DNA of 64,000 nt from assembly GCF_034424375.1 (NCBI RefSeq), contig NZ_CP139965.1:310001-374000 (forward strand), read 5' to 3'. The translations under genes were made by a program, and so were the position numbers. The notes under the pieces were generated by a model. That model made no database searches, had not been told where the DNA came from, and saw only the letters and a program-made list of their open reading frames with translations. This DNA is from Paraburkholderia kururiensis. GTDB lineage: Bacteria > Pseudomonadota > Gammaproteobacteria > Burkholderiales > Burkholderiaceae. This document shows positions 54,157 to 63,957 of the stretch, piece by piece; position 1 is the stretch's first letter; each line of letters begins with the position of its first letter.

Positions 54157-57100
54157 TGGCACATACGCTTCAGAAAACCTTCGACAAGGTCCTCATCGCG
54201 AATCGCGGCGAGATTGCGTGCCGCGTGATCCGCACGCTGAAGCGGCTCGGCATCGCGTCCGTGGCCGTGTATTCGGAAGCCGATCGCCATGCCATGCACG
54301 TCATGCAGGCCGACGAAGCGGTCTGCATCGGGCCCGCGCCCGCCGCCGCGAGCTACCTCGACGCGGGCGCGATACTCGATGCGGCGCGCCGCACGGGCGC
54401 GCAGGCCATTCATCCGGGCTACGGTTTTCTCTCGGAAAATGCGGCGTTCGGCGAGGCATGCGAAGCCGCGGGCCTGCGTTTCATCGGTCCGCGCCCGGAG
54501 CAGATGCGGCGCTTCGGCCTCAAGCACACGGCGCGCGAACTCGCGCAAGCCAGCGGCGTGGCGCTGCTGCCCGGCACCGGGCTGCTCGCCGACGCAAAGG
54601 CGGCACTCGATGCCGCCGCCACGCTCGGCTACCCCGTCATGCTCAAAAGCACCGCGGGCGGCGGCGGCATCGGCATGTCGCTGTGCCGCGACGCCACGCA
54701 GCTCGAAGCGGCGTTCGCGTCGGTGGCACGGCTTGGCGAAGCGAACTTCGCGCACGCGGGCGTCTACCTGGAAAAGTTCGTCGAGCACGCGCGTCACATC
54801 GAGGTGCAGGTGTTCGGCGACGGCGCGGGCAACGTGATCGCGCTCGGCGAACGCGATTGCTCGGTGCAGCGGCGCAACCAGAAGGTGATCGAAGAAACGC
54901 CGGCACCGGGGCTCACGAACGAGGAACGCGCGGCGCTGCACGACACCGCGGTGCGCCTTGCGAAGTCCGTCGACTATGCCTCCGCGGGCACCGTCGAATT
55001 CGTGTTCGACGTCACCACGCGCGCGTTCTATTTCCTTGAAGTGAACACGCGGCTTCAGGTGGAGCACGGCGTGACGGAGGAAGTGACGGGCATCGATCTG
55101 GTGGAGTGGATGATCCGCCAGGCCGAAGGCACGCTGCCGCCGCTCGCCACGCTGGCGCAAGCAGCACACTCGCCGCGCGGCGCGAGCATTCAGGTGCGCG
55201 TCTACGCCGAAGACCCGAACAAGCAGTTCCAGCCCGGCTCGGGCACGCTCACGCACGTCGCTTTTCCGGCCGACGTTCGCGTCGATACCTGGGTCGACGC
55301 CGGCACCGAGGTGAGCGCGTTCTACGATCCGCTGCTCGCGAAGATCATCGCGACCGGCGCGACGCGCGACGCCGCGCTCGCGAAACTGCGCAGCGCGCTC
55401 GCCGACACGCGGCTCTACGGCATCGAAACGAACCTCGACTACCTGCGCGCGATTGCGGGCTCGCCCACCTTCGCGAGCGGCGAGCAGACCACCGGCTTTC
55501 TGGGCCGCTTCCATTTCGCGCCGCACACCATCGACGTGCTGGACGGCGGCGTGCAGACCACGGTGCAGCAACTGCCGGGGCGGCTCGGTTACTGGGACAT
55601 CGGCGTGCCGCCCTCGGGGCCGATGGACGACCTTTCGTTCAGGCTTGCCAACGAATTGCTCGGCAACGCTGCGGATGCCGCCGGCCTCGAATTCACGATG
55701 GTCGGCGCCACGCTGCGCTTCAACACGGAGACGCTCTTCGCGCTGGGCGGCGCGCCGCTCGCGGCCTCGCTCGATGGCGAGACGGTGCCCTTCTGGACCG
55801 TGATGCGCGCCGCCGCTGGCTCGGTGCTAAAGCTCGGCGGCGTGACCGGCGCAGGCGTGCGCGCGTGCCTTGCCGTGAAGGGCGGCCTTGACGTGCCCGA
55901 CTATCTGGGCAGCAAGGCCACCTTCACGCTCGGGCAATTCGGCGGCCACGCGGGCCGCGCGCTGCGCAAGGGCGACGTGCTCCACGTCGGCCCGCACGCG
56001 GGCCGCGGCGACGCCGGCGCCACGCTCTCGCCCGCGCGTGTACCTGCGCTCGCGCACGCGTGGGAGCTGCGCGTGCTGGACGGTCCGCACGGCGCACCCG
56101 ACTTCCTCACGTCCGACGACATCGCGATGCTCTACGACGCGCGCTGGACCGTGCACTACAACTCGAGCCGCACAGGCGTGCGCCTGATCGGCCCGAAGCC
56201 TCGATGGGCGCGCGCGGACGGCGGCGAAGCCGGGCTGCATCCGTCGAACATTCACGACAACGCGTATGCCATTGGCGCCGTCGACTTCACGGGCGACATG
56301 CCCGTGATTCTCGGCCCCGACGGCCCAAGCCTGGGCGGCTTCGTGTGCCCCGTCACGGTGATCGGCGACGACTTGTGGAAGCTCGGCCAACTGCGCCCGG
56401 GCGATACGGTGCGCTTCGTGCCGGCAGATGTGTCCGCGGCTGCCTCTAAAAGCGGGAAGCCGAACGCGGCGCACGACTGCGTACTGCATCGCGACGACCA
56501 CGCAGGCGACGGCGTGGGCGTGGTCTATCGCCGCTCCGGCGACCGCAACCTGCTGATCGAATACGGCCCGCCCGTGCTCGACCTCAAGCTGCGTTTTCGC
56601 GTGCACGCGCTGATGGACTGGCTCGCCGCGAACCCGTTGCCCGGCATCGTGGACCTCACGCCCGGCATCCGCTCGTTGCAGGTGCATTTCGACAGCACGG
56701 CGCTCCCGCGCGAGCGGCTGATCGACCATCTGCGCGAAGCCGAAGCCGCCCTGCCCGCCGTGGACGCCATGCGCGTGCGCAACCGCATCGTGCATCTGCC
56801 GCTTTCGTGGGACGACCCGTCCACGCGCATCGCGATCGAACGCTACATGCAGTCGGTGCGGCCCGACGCGCCCTGGTGCCCGAGCAACATCGAGTTCATT
56901 CGCCGCATCAACGGGCTCGACAGCATCGACGACGTGAAGCGCATCGTGTTCGATGCGCGCTATCTGGTGCTGGGCCTCGGCGACGTCTATCTGGGCGCGC
57001 CCGTCGCGACGCCCGTGGACCCGCGGCATCGGCTCGTCACGACGAAGTACAACCCCGCGCGCACGTGGACGCCGGAGAACGCCGTGGGCATCGGCGGCGC

Positions 57101-57818
57101 GTATCTGTGCGTCTACGGCATGGAAGGCCCCGGCGGATACCAGTTCGTCGGACGCACTGTGCAGATGTGGAACCGCTACCGCAGCACGCAGGAATTCGTG
57201 GCGGGCAAGCCGTGGCTGCTGCGCTTCTTCGACGAGATCCGCTTCTTCGAAGTGAGCGAGGCCGAGCTGGCCGAGTGGCGCAGCGACTTCATCGCGGGGC
57301 GCCGCTCGCTGCGCATCGAAGAGTCGGTGTTCGATCTGGGCGAGTACGAGCGTTTTCTGAAGGACGAAGCGGCATCCATCGCAACGTTCAAGGCGCGCCA
57401 GCAAGCGGCCTTCGAAGCCGAGCGCGAACGCTGGCGCGCCGCGGGCCAGGCCGATTACGCGGCCGAGGCAGAGGCGAACGCCAACGGCGGAGCAGGCGAT
57501 GCAGCGAACGAAGCCGTGCTGCCCGACGACCGCCGCGCCATTGCCGCCGACGTATCGGGCAGCGTCTGGAAGCTGCTGGTGGCCGAGGGCGAACGCGTAA
57601 CCGAAGGGCAAGACGTGGCGATCGTGGAGTCGATGAAGATGGAAGTCGCCGTGGCCGCGCCCGCGGACGGCGTGATCGAAACCATCGGCTGCGCGGCGGG
57701 CGATGCCGTGGTCGCGGGCCAGCGGCTGATGGTGCTGCACGTGAACGCTGCCGCCTGCAATGACGCAACAGCAACAGTGGACGCAACCGCAACCGGCGAG
57801 GAGGCCACATGCAAGTGA
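54156..57818 (+). CDS. Biotin-dependent guanidine (urea-type) carboxylase
   Basis: 1220-residue multidomain enzyme. The N-terminal biotin carboxylase (residues 1-450) has VLIANRGEIACRVIRTLKRLG and the ATP-grasp loop KSTAGGGGIGM. The next part is the carboxyltransferase built from KipA/AHS2-type (about 470-790) and KipI/AHS1-type (about 810-1010) domains. The C-terminal biotinyl domain carries Lys1161 in VESMKMEV. It looks like urea carboxylase, but the riboswitch and deiminase genes argue for guanidine as substrate. An ATG at 54156 or a GTG one codon earlier are both coupled to the previous stop. Confidence 0.93.
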   Translation: MAHTLQKTFDKVLIANRGEIACRVIRTLKRLGIASVAVYSEADRHAMHVMQADEAVCIGPAPAAASYLDAGAILDAARRTGAQAIHPGYGFLSENAAFGEACEAAGLRFIGPRPEQMRRFGLKHTARELAQASGVALLPGTGLLADAKAALDAAATLGYPVMLKSTAGGGGIGMSLCRDATQLEAAFASVARLGEANFAHAGVYLEKFVEHARHIEVQVFGDGAGNVIALGERDCSVQRRNQKVIEETPAPGLTNEERAALHDTAVRLAKSVDYASAGTVEFVFDVTTRAFYFLEVNTRLQVEHGVTEEVTGIDLVEWMIRQAEGTLPPLATLAQAAHSPRGASIQVRVYAEDPNKQFQPGSGTLTHVAFPADVRVDTWVDAGTEVSAFYDPLLAKIIATGATRDAALAKLRSALADTRLYGIETNLDYLRAIAGSPTFASGEQTTGFLGRFHFAPHTIDVLDGGVQTTVQQLPGRLGYWDIGVPPSGPMDDLSFRLANELLGNAADAAGLEFTMVGATLRFNTETLFALGGAPLAASLDGETVPFWTVMRAAAGSVLKLGGVTGAGVRACLAVKGGLDVPDYLGSKATFTLGQFGGHAGRALRKGDVLHVGPHAGRGDAGATLSPARVPALAHAWELRVLDGPHGAPDFLTSDDIAMLYDARWTVHYNSSRTGVRLIGPKPRWARADGGEAGLHPSNIHDNAYAIGAVDFTGDMPVILGPDGPSLGGFVCPVTVIGDDLWKLGQLRPGDTVRFVPADVSAAASKSGKPNAAHDCVLHRDDHAGDGVGVVYRRSGDRNLLIEYGPPVLDLKLRFRVHALMDWLAANPLPGIVDLTPGIRSLQVHFDSTALPRERLIDHLREAEAALPAVDAMRVRNRIVHLPLSWDDPSTRIAIERYMQSVRPDAPWCPSNIEFIRRINGLDSIDDVKRIVFDARYLVLGLGDVYLGAPVATPVDPRHRLVTTKYNPARTWTPENAVGIGGAYLCVYGMEGPGGYQFVGRTVQMWNRYRSTQEFVAGKPWLLRFFDEIRFFEVSEAELAEWRSDFIAGRRSLRIEESVFDLGEYERFLKDEAASIATFKARQQAAFEAERERWRAAGQADYAAEAEANANGGAGDAANEAVLPDDRRAIAADVSGSVWKLLVAEGERVTEGQDVAIVESMKMEVAVAAPADGVIETIGCAAGDAVVAGQRLMVLHVNAAACNDATATVDATATGEEATCK

Positions 57819-59698
57819 ACGTTCTGCCGGAAAGCGCCCGGGCGATGTCGATAGCGTCGCTGCGCGCACGTTATCTGGACGGCAGCCTTACGCCGGCACA
57901 ACTCGTCGATGCGCTCGCCGCACGCACATCGGGCGAAGATGCGCATCACGTCTGGATCCGCGCCCTCACGCGCGACGAGATGATGGCCTACGCGCAGCGG
58001 CTGGAAGGCCGCGATCCCGCTTCGCTGCCGCTCTACGGCATTCCTTTCGCGATCAAGGACAACATCGATCTCGCCGGCGTGCCCACCACCGCCGGTTGCC
58101 CGGCCTACGCGTACACGCCCGAACGCAGCGCGCCGGTGGTGGAGCGGCTGATCGCGGCGGGCGCCATTCCCGTGGGCAAGACGAATCTCGACCAGTTCGC
58201 CACGGGCCTCTCGGGCCAGCGCTCGCCTTACGGCGCATGCCGCAACGCGCTGGACCCGCGCTACGCGTCGGGCGGCTCCAGTTCGGGCAGCGCTGTGGCG
58301 GTGGCGCTCGGGCTCGCGGCGTTTTCGCTGGGCACCGACACCGCAGGCTCCGGGCGCGTGCCCGCCGCGTTCCACGGCCTCGTCGGCCTCAAGCCGACCA
58401 AGGGCGTGCTGAGCACGCTCGGCGTGGTGCCCGCGTGCCGGTCGCTCGATTGCGTCTCGATCTTCGCGCAGTCGGCCAGCGACGCCGCATGCGTGTTCGA
58501 CGTCGCTCACGGCATGGCCGACGGCGACCCGTATGCGCGTGCGTGGCAGCCTTCCACCCGCGCTTTCGCAGTCGCCCCCGCAACATTGCGCGGCGTGCGC
58601 TTCGGCGTGCCGCGCAAGGCGCAACTCGCGTTCTACGGCGACGACTCGTACGCCGCCGCGTTCGACGTCGCACTCGACAAGCTGCGAACCGCAGGCGCCG
58701 AACTCGTGGAAATCGACTTCGAGCCGTTCCTCGCCACCGCGCGCCTGCTCTACGAAGGACCGTGGGTGGCGGAGCGGCTCGCCGCGATCCGCGCGTTCTT
58801 CGAATCGCAGCCCGACGCGCTGCATCCGGTCACGCGGCAGATCATCGGCGGCGCGGCACGCTGGAGTGCCGCCGACGCCTTCGCCGCCTTCGACCGCCTC
58901 GCTGCGTTGCGCCTCGAAGCCGCGCAAGTCTGGGAGCACATCGACGTCATGGTCACGCCCACGTCGCCCACCACGGCGACCATCGCGGAACTGGAAGCGG
59001 ACCCCATCGGCGTGAACGCGCGCTTCGGCTACTACACGAACTTCGTCAATCTGCTCGATCTCTCCGCGCTCGCGGTGCCGGCAGGTGTGTGCGCCGAAGG
59101 TGCGCATGCGGGGTTGCCGTTCGGCGTGACATTCGTGGCCCGCGCTCACGACGACGCAGCGCTGCTCGCGCTTGCGCGGGCGTGGCTGGGTGAAACGCAA
59201 GAGGCGTCGGCACCTGACACACGCGTCGAACCGCAATCGACGGATGCCGCCACCGTCCGCGTCGCCGTCGTCGGTGCGCATTTGAGCGGCGAGCCGCTCA
59301 ACGTGCAACTCACCGAACGCAACGCGACGCTCGTCGCCACCACGACGACGGCTCCCGCTTATCGCCTCTACGCGCTGCCCATTGCCACGGCGGGCACGCC
59401 CGTGAAGCCCGGCCTCGTTCGCGTAAGCGATGGCGGCACGGCCATCGAAGTCGAGGTGTGGGACATGCCGGTGGCCGCGTACGGCTCGTTCGTGACGGGC
59501 ATTCGCGCGCCGCTCGGCATCGGCACGCTCACGCTCGCGGACGGCAGCGTCGTGCAGGGTTTCCTCTGCGAAAGCGCGGCGCTCGCGGGCGCTGAGGACA
59601 TCAGCGCATACGGCGGCTGGCGCGCGTATCGGCGGCATGTTGCGCAGCCCGGCCGCGAAGGCACCGACGCCACGACCAACGCCGCCGCAACGCCATGA
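57809..59698 (+). CDS. atzF: Allophanate hydrolase (AtzF type)
   Basis: 629-residue amidase-signature enzyme that splits allophanate to two CO2 and two NH3. Lys83 (FAIKDNIDLAGVPTT), the serine run at 154-161 (SGGSSSGS) and the nucleophile Ser181 (GTDTAGSGRVPA) make the Ser-Ser-Lys triad. The C-terminal domain (about residues 490-610) is the AtzF extension, with GTPVKPGLVRVSDGG and GFLCESAAL. It overlaps the carboxylase gene by 10 nt. Confidence 0.94.
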   Translation: MQVNVLPESARAMSIASLRARYLDGSLTPAQLVDALAARTSGEDAHHVWIRALTRDEMMAYAQRLEGRDPASLPLYGIPFAIKDNIDLAGVPTTAGCPAYAYTPERSAPVVERLIAAGAIPVGKTNLDQFATGLSGQRSPYGACRNALDPRYASGGSSSGSAVAVALGLAAFSLGTDTAGSGRVPAAFHGLVGLKPTKGVLSTLGVVPACRSLDCVSIFAQSASDAACVFDVAHGMADGDPYARAWQPSTRAFAVAPATLRGVRFGVPRKAQLAFYGDDSYAAAFDVALDKLRTAGAELVEIDFEPFLATARLLYEGPWVAERLAAIRAFFESQPDALHPVTRQIIGGAARWSAADAFAAFDRLAALRLEAAQVWEHIDVMVTPTSPTTATIAELEADPIGVNARFGYYTNFVNLLDLSALAVPAGVCAEGAHAGLPFGVTFVARAHDDAALLALARAWLGETQEASAPDTRVEPQSTDAATVRVAVVGAHLSGEPLNVQLTERNATLVATTTTAPAYRLYALPIATAGTPVKPGLVRVSDGGTAIEVEVWDMPVAAYGSFVTGIRAPLGIGTLTLADGSVVQGFLCESAALAGAEDISAYGGWRAYRRHVAQPGREGTDATTNAAATP

Positions 59699-59782
59699 GC
59701 CGCACCGTCGCCATCAAGAAGCGAGACCAGACCCACCGATTCACTGAAGCAAGCCGTTGACCATCCTGCCTGGAGATCACCC

Positions 59783-60850
59783 ATGAAGACGAAGTTCGCA
59801 ATCGCATCCGGCTCGCCCTCGCGAGCCGCCACGGGCGCCACGGTTCTCGCGAAGCGCTCGGTATGCCGGTGGCTCGCGCGTGCGGCCGGCGCCGCCGCGC
59901 TCGCCACGGGGCTCTTCGCCGCCGCGGCGCAGTCCGCTACTGCCGCGCCGCTGCGCGTGGGCTACAGCGACTGGCCCGGCTGGGTGGCGTGGCAGGTGGC
60001 CATCGACAAGGGCTGGTTCAAGGAAGCGGGCCTCGACGTGCAGTTCGAATGGTTCGACTACGCCGCGTCCATGGACGCCTACGCCGCCAACAAGCTCGAC
60101 GCCGTGCTCGTCACCAACGGCGACGCGCTCACGATGGGCGCGAACGGCGCGAAGAACGTGATGGCGCTCATCACGGACTACTCGAACGGCAACGACATGG
60201 TGGTCGCGAAGCCGCCCGCGCGCACGCTGAAAGACCTGAAGGGCAAGAAGATCGGCGTGGAGTTCGGCGTGGTCGATCACCTGTTGCTGCTCGACGCATT
60301 GCAGCGCAACGGCATGAAGGAAGGCGACGTGACGCTCGTGAACGCGAAGACCAACGAGACGCCGCAGGTGCTCGCCTCCGCGGATGTTTCCGCCATCGCC
60401 GCGTGGCAGCCGAACGCGGGCGAGGCGCTGCGCCAGGTGCCGGGCGCGCGTCCGGTGTTCACGTCGGCCGACGAACCGGGGCTCATCTACGACGTGCTCG
60501 CCGTAAATCCCGTGAGCCTCGCTTCGCATCGCGCGGATTGGGAAAAGCTCGCGAAGATCTGGTACCGCGTCGTGCATTACATCGGCGATCCGGCCACGCA
60601 GGCCGACGCCGTGAAGATCATGGCGAACCGCGTGGGCCTCAAGCCCGAGCAGTATCTGCCGCTGCTCAAAGGCACGAAGCTGCTCACGCTGCCCGAAGCG
60701 CGCGCGGCCTACGTGAAGGCCGACGGCTTCAAGTCGCTGTATGGTTCGAGCCGCACCGCCGACGCGTTCAACGTGAAATACGCGGTGTACAAGACGCCGC
60801 AGGACGTGAACGCGTATATCGATCCGTCGCTCACGGCGGCGCTGAAGTAA
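59783..60850 (+). CDS. Nitrate/taurine-type ABC transporter substrate-binding protein
   Basis: 355 residues. A long signal region ends QSATAAPLR. The mature part reads VGYSDWPGWVAWQVAIDKGWFKEAGLDVQFEWFDYAASMDAY, DLKGKKIGVEFGVVDHLLLLDAL and VSAIAAWQPNAGEAL, typical of the NMT1/NrtA/TauA group. It is followed by permease and ATPase genes in the guanidine operon, so guanidine or a compound that yields it is the likely ligand (inference). GGAGA precedes the ATG. Confidence 0.88.
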   Translation: MKTKFAIASGSPSRAATGATVLAKRSVCRWLARAAGAAALATGLFAAAAQSATAAPLRVGYSDWPGWVAWQVAIDKGWFKEAGLDVQFEWFDYAASMDAYAANKLDAVLVTNGDALTMGANGAKNVMALITDYSNGNDMVVAKPPARTLKDLKGKKIGVEFGVVDHLLLLDALQRNGMKEGDVTLVNAKTNETPQVLASADVSAIAAWQPNAGEALRQVPGARPVFTSADEPGLIYDVLAVNPVSLASHRADWEKLAKIWYRVVHYIGDPATQADAVKIMANRVGLKPEQYLPLLKGTKLLTLPEARAAYVKADGFKSLYGSSRTADAFNVKYAVYKTPQDVNAYIDPSLTAALK

Positions 60851-60911
60851 GAGTAAGCACGGCCACGGGCATGGCGCCCGTGGCCAACCAGGGAAATTGC
60901 TGGAGAACGCC

Positions 60912-61883
60912 ATGGCCGGAATGAGTCAGACGGGATGGTTTGCCGTGCGCCGCGAACTGCCGCCGCGCGCGAAATGGATGCTCGCGGCCGGCTCGTTCCT
61001 GCTGCCGCTTCTCGTGTGGTGCATCGTGAGTTACGTGCCGTTTGTGTGGCATCCGCAGGTGCTCATCACGACGCCCGGCAGCGTCGACTATTTCCAGCCC
61101 GGCATGCGCGTGGACAAGGCCGTGTTCGCCGACGAACTGGAGCACGCGCGGCAGACGCACGCCGCGCTGCCCACGGGTGTGAGCGCGAATCCCGTCTATC
61201 TGCCCGCGCCGCACGAAGTGCTGCGTGCGTTCTACACGGCGTTCACCACGCCGCCCGCGGGCCAGGACGGCGTGTGGCTGCATCAGAGCCTCTGGCACAG
61301 CATCCAGGTGATCTTCTGGGGCTTCGTGGTGTCGTCGGCGATCGGCGTGCCGCTCGGCATTGTGTGCGGCACGTACAGCGCGCTCGCGCGGCTGCAGGAA
61401 CCGTTCTTCGAGTTCTTCCGCTATCTGCCCGCGCCCGCGTTCGGCGCGCTCATGGTGGCGATACTCGGCATCTACGACGCGCCGAAGATCGCCATCATCG
61501 TGATCGGCACGCTGTTTCAACAGGTGCTCATCATCGCGAACACCACACGCAAGCTCGAATACGGGCTGCTGGAAGCCGCGATGACGCTGGGCACGCGGCG
61601 GCTCAAGCTGCTCACGCACGTCGTCGTGCCGGGCATCCTGCCGGACCTGTACCGCGACCAGCGCATTCTGCTCGGCTGGGCGTGGACCTATCTGATCGTC
61701 GCGGAACTGGTGGGCACGAGCTCCGGCATCACCTGGTACATCACGCAGCAGGCGCGCTACCAGCATTTCGACAACGTCTACGCGGCGATCATGATGATCG
61801 GCATCATCGGCTTGGGCACGGACCTCGTGCTCGCGCTGCTCGGCCGCAAGCTGTTTCCGTGGGACCGCACGCTCAAGGCGTAA
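60912..61883 (+). CDS. ABC transporter permease (nitrate/taurine type)
   Basis: 323-residue inner-membrane protein. The first helix is MLAAGSFLLPLLVWCIVSYV; a periplasmic stretch of about 60 residues follows, and then WGFVVSSAIGVPLGIVCGTYSALARLQEP. The coupling loop is EYGLLEAAMTLGTRRLKLLTHVVVPGILPDL, and WTYLIVAELVGTSSGITWYI is usual near the end. An ATG at 60912 with GGAG upstream was chosen over a TTG at 60897. It belongs to the guanidine operon. Confidence 0.9.
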   Translation: MAGMSQTGWFAVRRELPPRAKWMLAAGSFLLPLLVWCIVSYVPFVWHPQVLITTPGSVDYFQPGMRVDKAVFADELEHARQTHAALPTGVSANPVYLPAPHEVLRAFYTAFTTPPAGQDGVWLHQSLWHSIQVIFWGFVVSSAIGVPLGIVCGTYSALARLQEPFFEFFRYLPAPAFGALMVAILGIYDAPKIAIIVIGTLFQQVLIIANTTRKLEYGLLEAAMTLGTRRLKLLTHVVVPGILPDLYRDQRILLGWAWTYLIVAELVGTSSGITWYITQQARYQHFDNVYAAIMMIGIIGLGTDLVLALLGRKLFPWDRTLKA

Positions 61884-61931
61884 CGCTTGCCCTCTGCCGC
61901 CGCACTCGCATCGACTCTCAAGGAGCGCATC

Positions 61932-62849
61932 ATGTTGTCCCCGCAATCCATACCCGACTACCTCCTCCAGTCCGATGCGGTGCGGGCGCGCTTTGCGCGT
62001 CTCAAGGCGCGTGAGCCCGTGCTGGAGGTCAGCAATCTGGGCAAGCGCTTCGCCTCGCCTCAGGGCGAGCACGTCGCGCTCAACAACGTGAGCTTCACGA
62101 CGCACCGGCGCGAGTTCGTCTGCGTGATCGGGCCGTCGGGTTGCGGCAAGTCCACGCTGATCCGCATTCTCGCGGGGCTCGAAACGCAGACGAGCGGCGA
62201 AGTGCGCGTGAACGGCAAAGCCGTGGACGGCCCCGGCGCCGACCGCGGCATGGTGTTCCAGGGCTACACGCTGTTTCCCTGGCTCACCGTGAAGAAGAAC
62301 GTGATGTTCGGGCTCCGAATGAACGGCCAGGGCGCCGCCGAAGCGGAGCGCGAGGCGCTGCAATGGCTCGATCTGGTGGGCCTCGAAAAATTCGCGAACG
62401 CGTACCCACATCAGCTTTCGGGCGGCATGAAGCAGCGCGTGGCGATTGCGCGCGCACTCGCGAACCGTCCTCGCATCCTGCTCATGGACGAACCGTTCGG
62501 CGCGCTGGACGCGCAGACCCGCGCCAAAATGCAGGCGCATCTGCTCGACATCTGGCGCAACGTCGACATCACGATCCTGTTCATTACGCACGACCTCGAC
62601 GAAGCCATCTTCCTCGCCGACCGCATTCTCGTGCTGAAGGCGCATCCGGGCGAAGTGCAGGAGTTGATCGAGGTGCCCGTGCCGAGGCCGCGCAGCTACG
62701 AGCAGTTCACGTCGCCGGAATTTCTCGCCACGCGCGCAAGGCTCGACGCGCTGATCCACCCGCCGCAATCGCACGAATCGCCCGAGGACGACGCGCGCGT
62801 GAGCCCGCACATGATCCGCATGACGGACGTGAACGACGACGTAGAGTGA
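61932..62849 (+). CDS. ABC transporter ATP-binding protein (nitrate/taurine type)
   Basis: 305-residue ATPase with Walker A GPSGCGKSTLIRI, Q-loop FQGYTLFPWL, signature LSGGMKQRVAIARAL, Walker B ILLMDEPFGALDAQT and switch histidine in FITHDLDEA. AAGGAG lies 6 bases before the ATG at 61932. It is the last recognised gene of the operon that begins with the guanidine riboswitch. The next 280 bases (62850-63128) are GC-rich and hold no supported gene. Confidence 0.93.
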   Translation: MLSPQSIPDYLLQSDAVRARFARLKAREPVLEVSNLGKRFASPQGEHVALNNVSFTTHRREFVCVIGPSGCGKSTLIRILAGLETQTSGEVRVNGKAVDGPGADRGMVFQGYTLFPWLTVKKNVMFGLRMNGQGAAEAEREALQWLDLVGLEKFANAYPHQLSGGMKQRVAIARALANRPRILLMDEPFGALDAQTRAKMQAHLLDIWRNVDITILFITHDLDEAIFLADRILVLKAHPGEVQELIEVPVPRPRSYEQFTSPEFLATRARLDALIHPPQSHESPEDDARVSPHMIRMTDVNDDVE

Positions 62850-63106
62850 GCGCCGGGAGTCGCGGAGGCCTGAACGGGGTTTCCGGGCGGCGGTCGCATC
62901 GCGCGACGGCTCTGCAAGGCGATCGATCGGGCGAGGCCATTCGCGATGGGCGTTCGGGTTGCGCGCGAAGGGCGAAAGGCGCACGTGCGGCCCGTCGCGC
63001 GCGTTGTGCCCGGTTTCGCCTGTCGGCGTTTGATCCCCTGCGTTTAGTCCCTCGCATTTAACCCCTCAGCCAGCCAAGGCTTCTTCATTTGACTGGCGCC
63101 GCCCCA

Positions 63107-63130
63107 ATATTTCGACTATATTCGAAATAT
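63107..63130. promoter_or_regulatory. ArsR operator
   Basis: Perfect inverted repeat ATATTTCGA (63107-63115) and TCGAAATAT (63122-63130) with a 6-nt centre. The right arm overlaps the arsR start codon at 63129, as expected for an autoregulated arsenic operon. Confidence 0.8.
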
Positions 63131-63452
63131 GGAAGAGAACGACGTCATTCGCGCCCTCGCGGCGCTCGCTCACGGGCTTCGGCTTCGCGTGTTCCGCATG
63201 CTGGTGGTGGCGGGTCCGGCCGGGCTCACGCCGGGCGCCATTGCGGGCCAACTCGACATTCCCAACGCGACCCTCTCGTTCCATCTGAAGGAGCTGATGA
63301 ACGCGGGGCTCGTCACGCAGGAACGCGACGGGCGCAGCCTGATCTACCGAACCGCCTTCGAGCAGATGAACGCGCTGCTCGGCTTTCTGACCGAAAACTG
63401 TTGCCAGGGCGAGGCATGCCTCACGCCGGGCGCCGATTCCTGCAAATGCTGA
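63129..63452 (+). CDS. arsR: ArsR-family metalloregulatory repressor
   Basis: 107-residue winged-helix repressor (ALAHGLRLRVFRMLVVAGPAGLTPGAIAGQLDIPNATLSFHLKELMNAGLVTQERDGRSLIYR). Arsenite should bind C-terminal cysteines: Cys91, Cys92, Cys97, Cys105 and Cys107 (ENCCQGEAC, SCKC), rather than the helix-3 site of the E. coli protein. The start codon lies in its own operator. It heads the arsI-arsC genes. Confidence 0.93.
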   Translation: MEENDVIRALAALAHGLRLRVFRMLVVAGPAGLTPGAIAGQLDIPNATLSFHLKELMNAGLVTQERDGRSLIYRTAFEQMNALLGFLTENCCQGEACLTPGADSCKC

Positions 63453-63464
63453 AGGAGAACATCC

Positions 63465-63944
63465 ATGAAGCGGTTTCACGTCCATGTCCACGTTGACGAT
63501 CTCGCGGCCAATATCGCGTTCTATACGAAGCTGTTCGGGGCAGAACCCACACGCGTCGAAGCGGACTACGCGAAGTGGATGCTCGACGATCCCCGCGTGA
63601 ACTTCGCCATCTCGACGCGCGGCACGAAGGCCGGGGTGGACCATCTGGGCTTCCAGGTGGACGAGCCCGACGAACTGGCCGAACTCGCGCAGCGCGCGAA
63701 GGCTGCGGACATGGCCTTGCTCGACGAGGGCGAAACCACCTGCTGCTACGCGCGCAGCGACAAGCACTGGATCGTGGACCCGCAAGGCATTGCCTGGGAG
63801 CATTTTCATAGCCTCGGCAGCGCGCTCGTCTATGGCGAGAGCAACCGGCAATTGCAGTCGCCCGCTCCCGGTGCATCCGCCTGTTGCGCGCCGCGCGGCG
63901 CCACTACGGGCGCGGCCGCGACACCGGCCGTCGGCGAGCAATGA
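63465..63944 (+). CDS. arsI: ArsI-type C-As lyase (VOC family, ArsI/CadI)
   Basis: 159-residue dioxygenase of the vicinal oxygen chelate fold, which cleaves the C-As bond of trivalent organoarsenicals. Metal ligands are a His near the start (MKRFHVHVHVDD), His60 (GVDHLGF) and Glu112 (IAWEHFH). The vicinal Cys93-Cys94 (TTCCYARSDKHW) should bind arsenic. The C-terminus adds an Ala/Thr-rich tail with another Cys pair (ACCAPRG). It starts 12 nt after arsR. Confidence 0.92.
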   Translation: MKRFHVHVHVDDLAANIAFYTKLFGAEPTRVEADYAKWMLDDPRVNFAISTRGTKAGVDHLGFQVDEPDELAELAQRAKAADMALLDEGETTCCYARSDKHWIVDPQGIAWEHFHSLGSALVYGESNRQLQSPAPGASACCAPRGATTGAAATPAVGEQ

Positions 63945-63957
63945 GGCAGCGTTCGCG

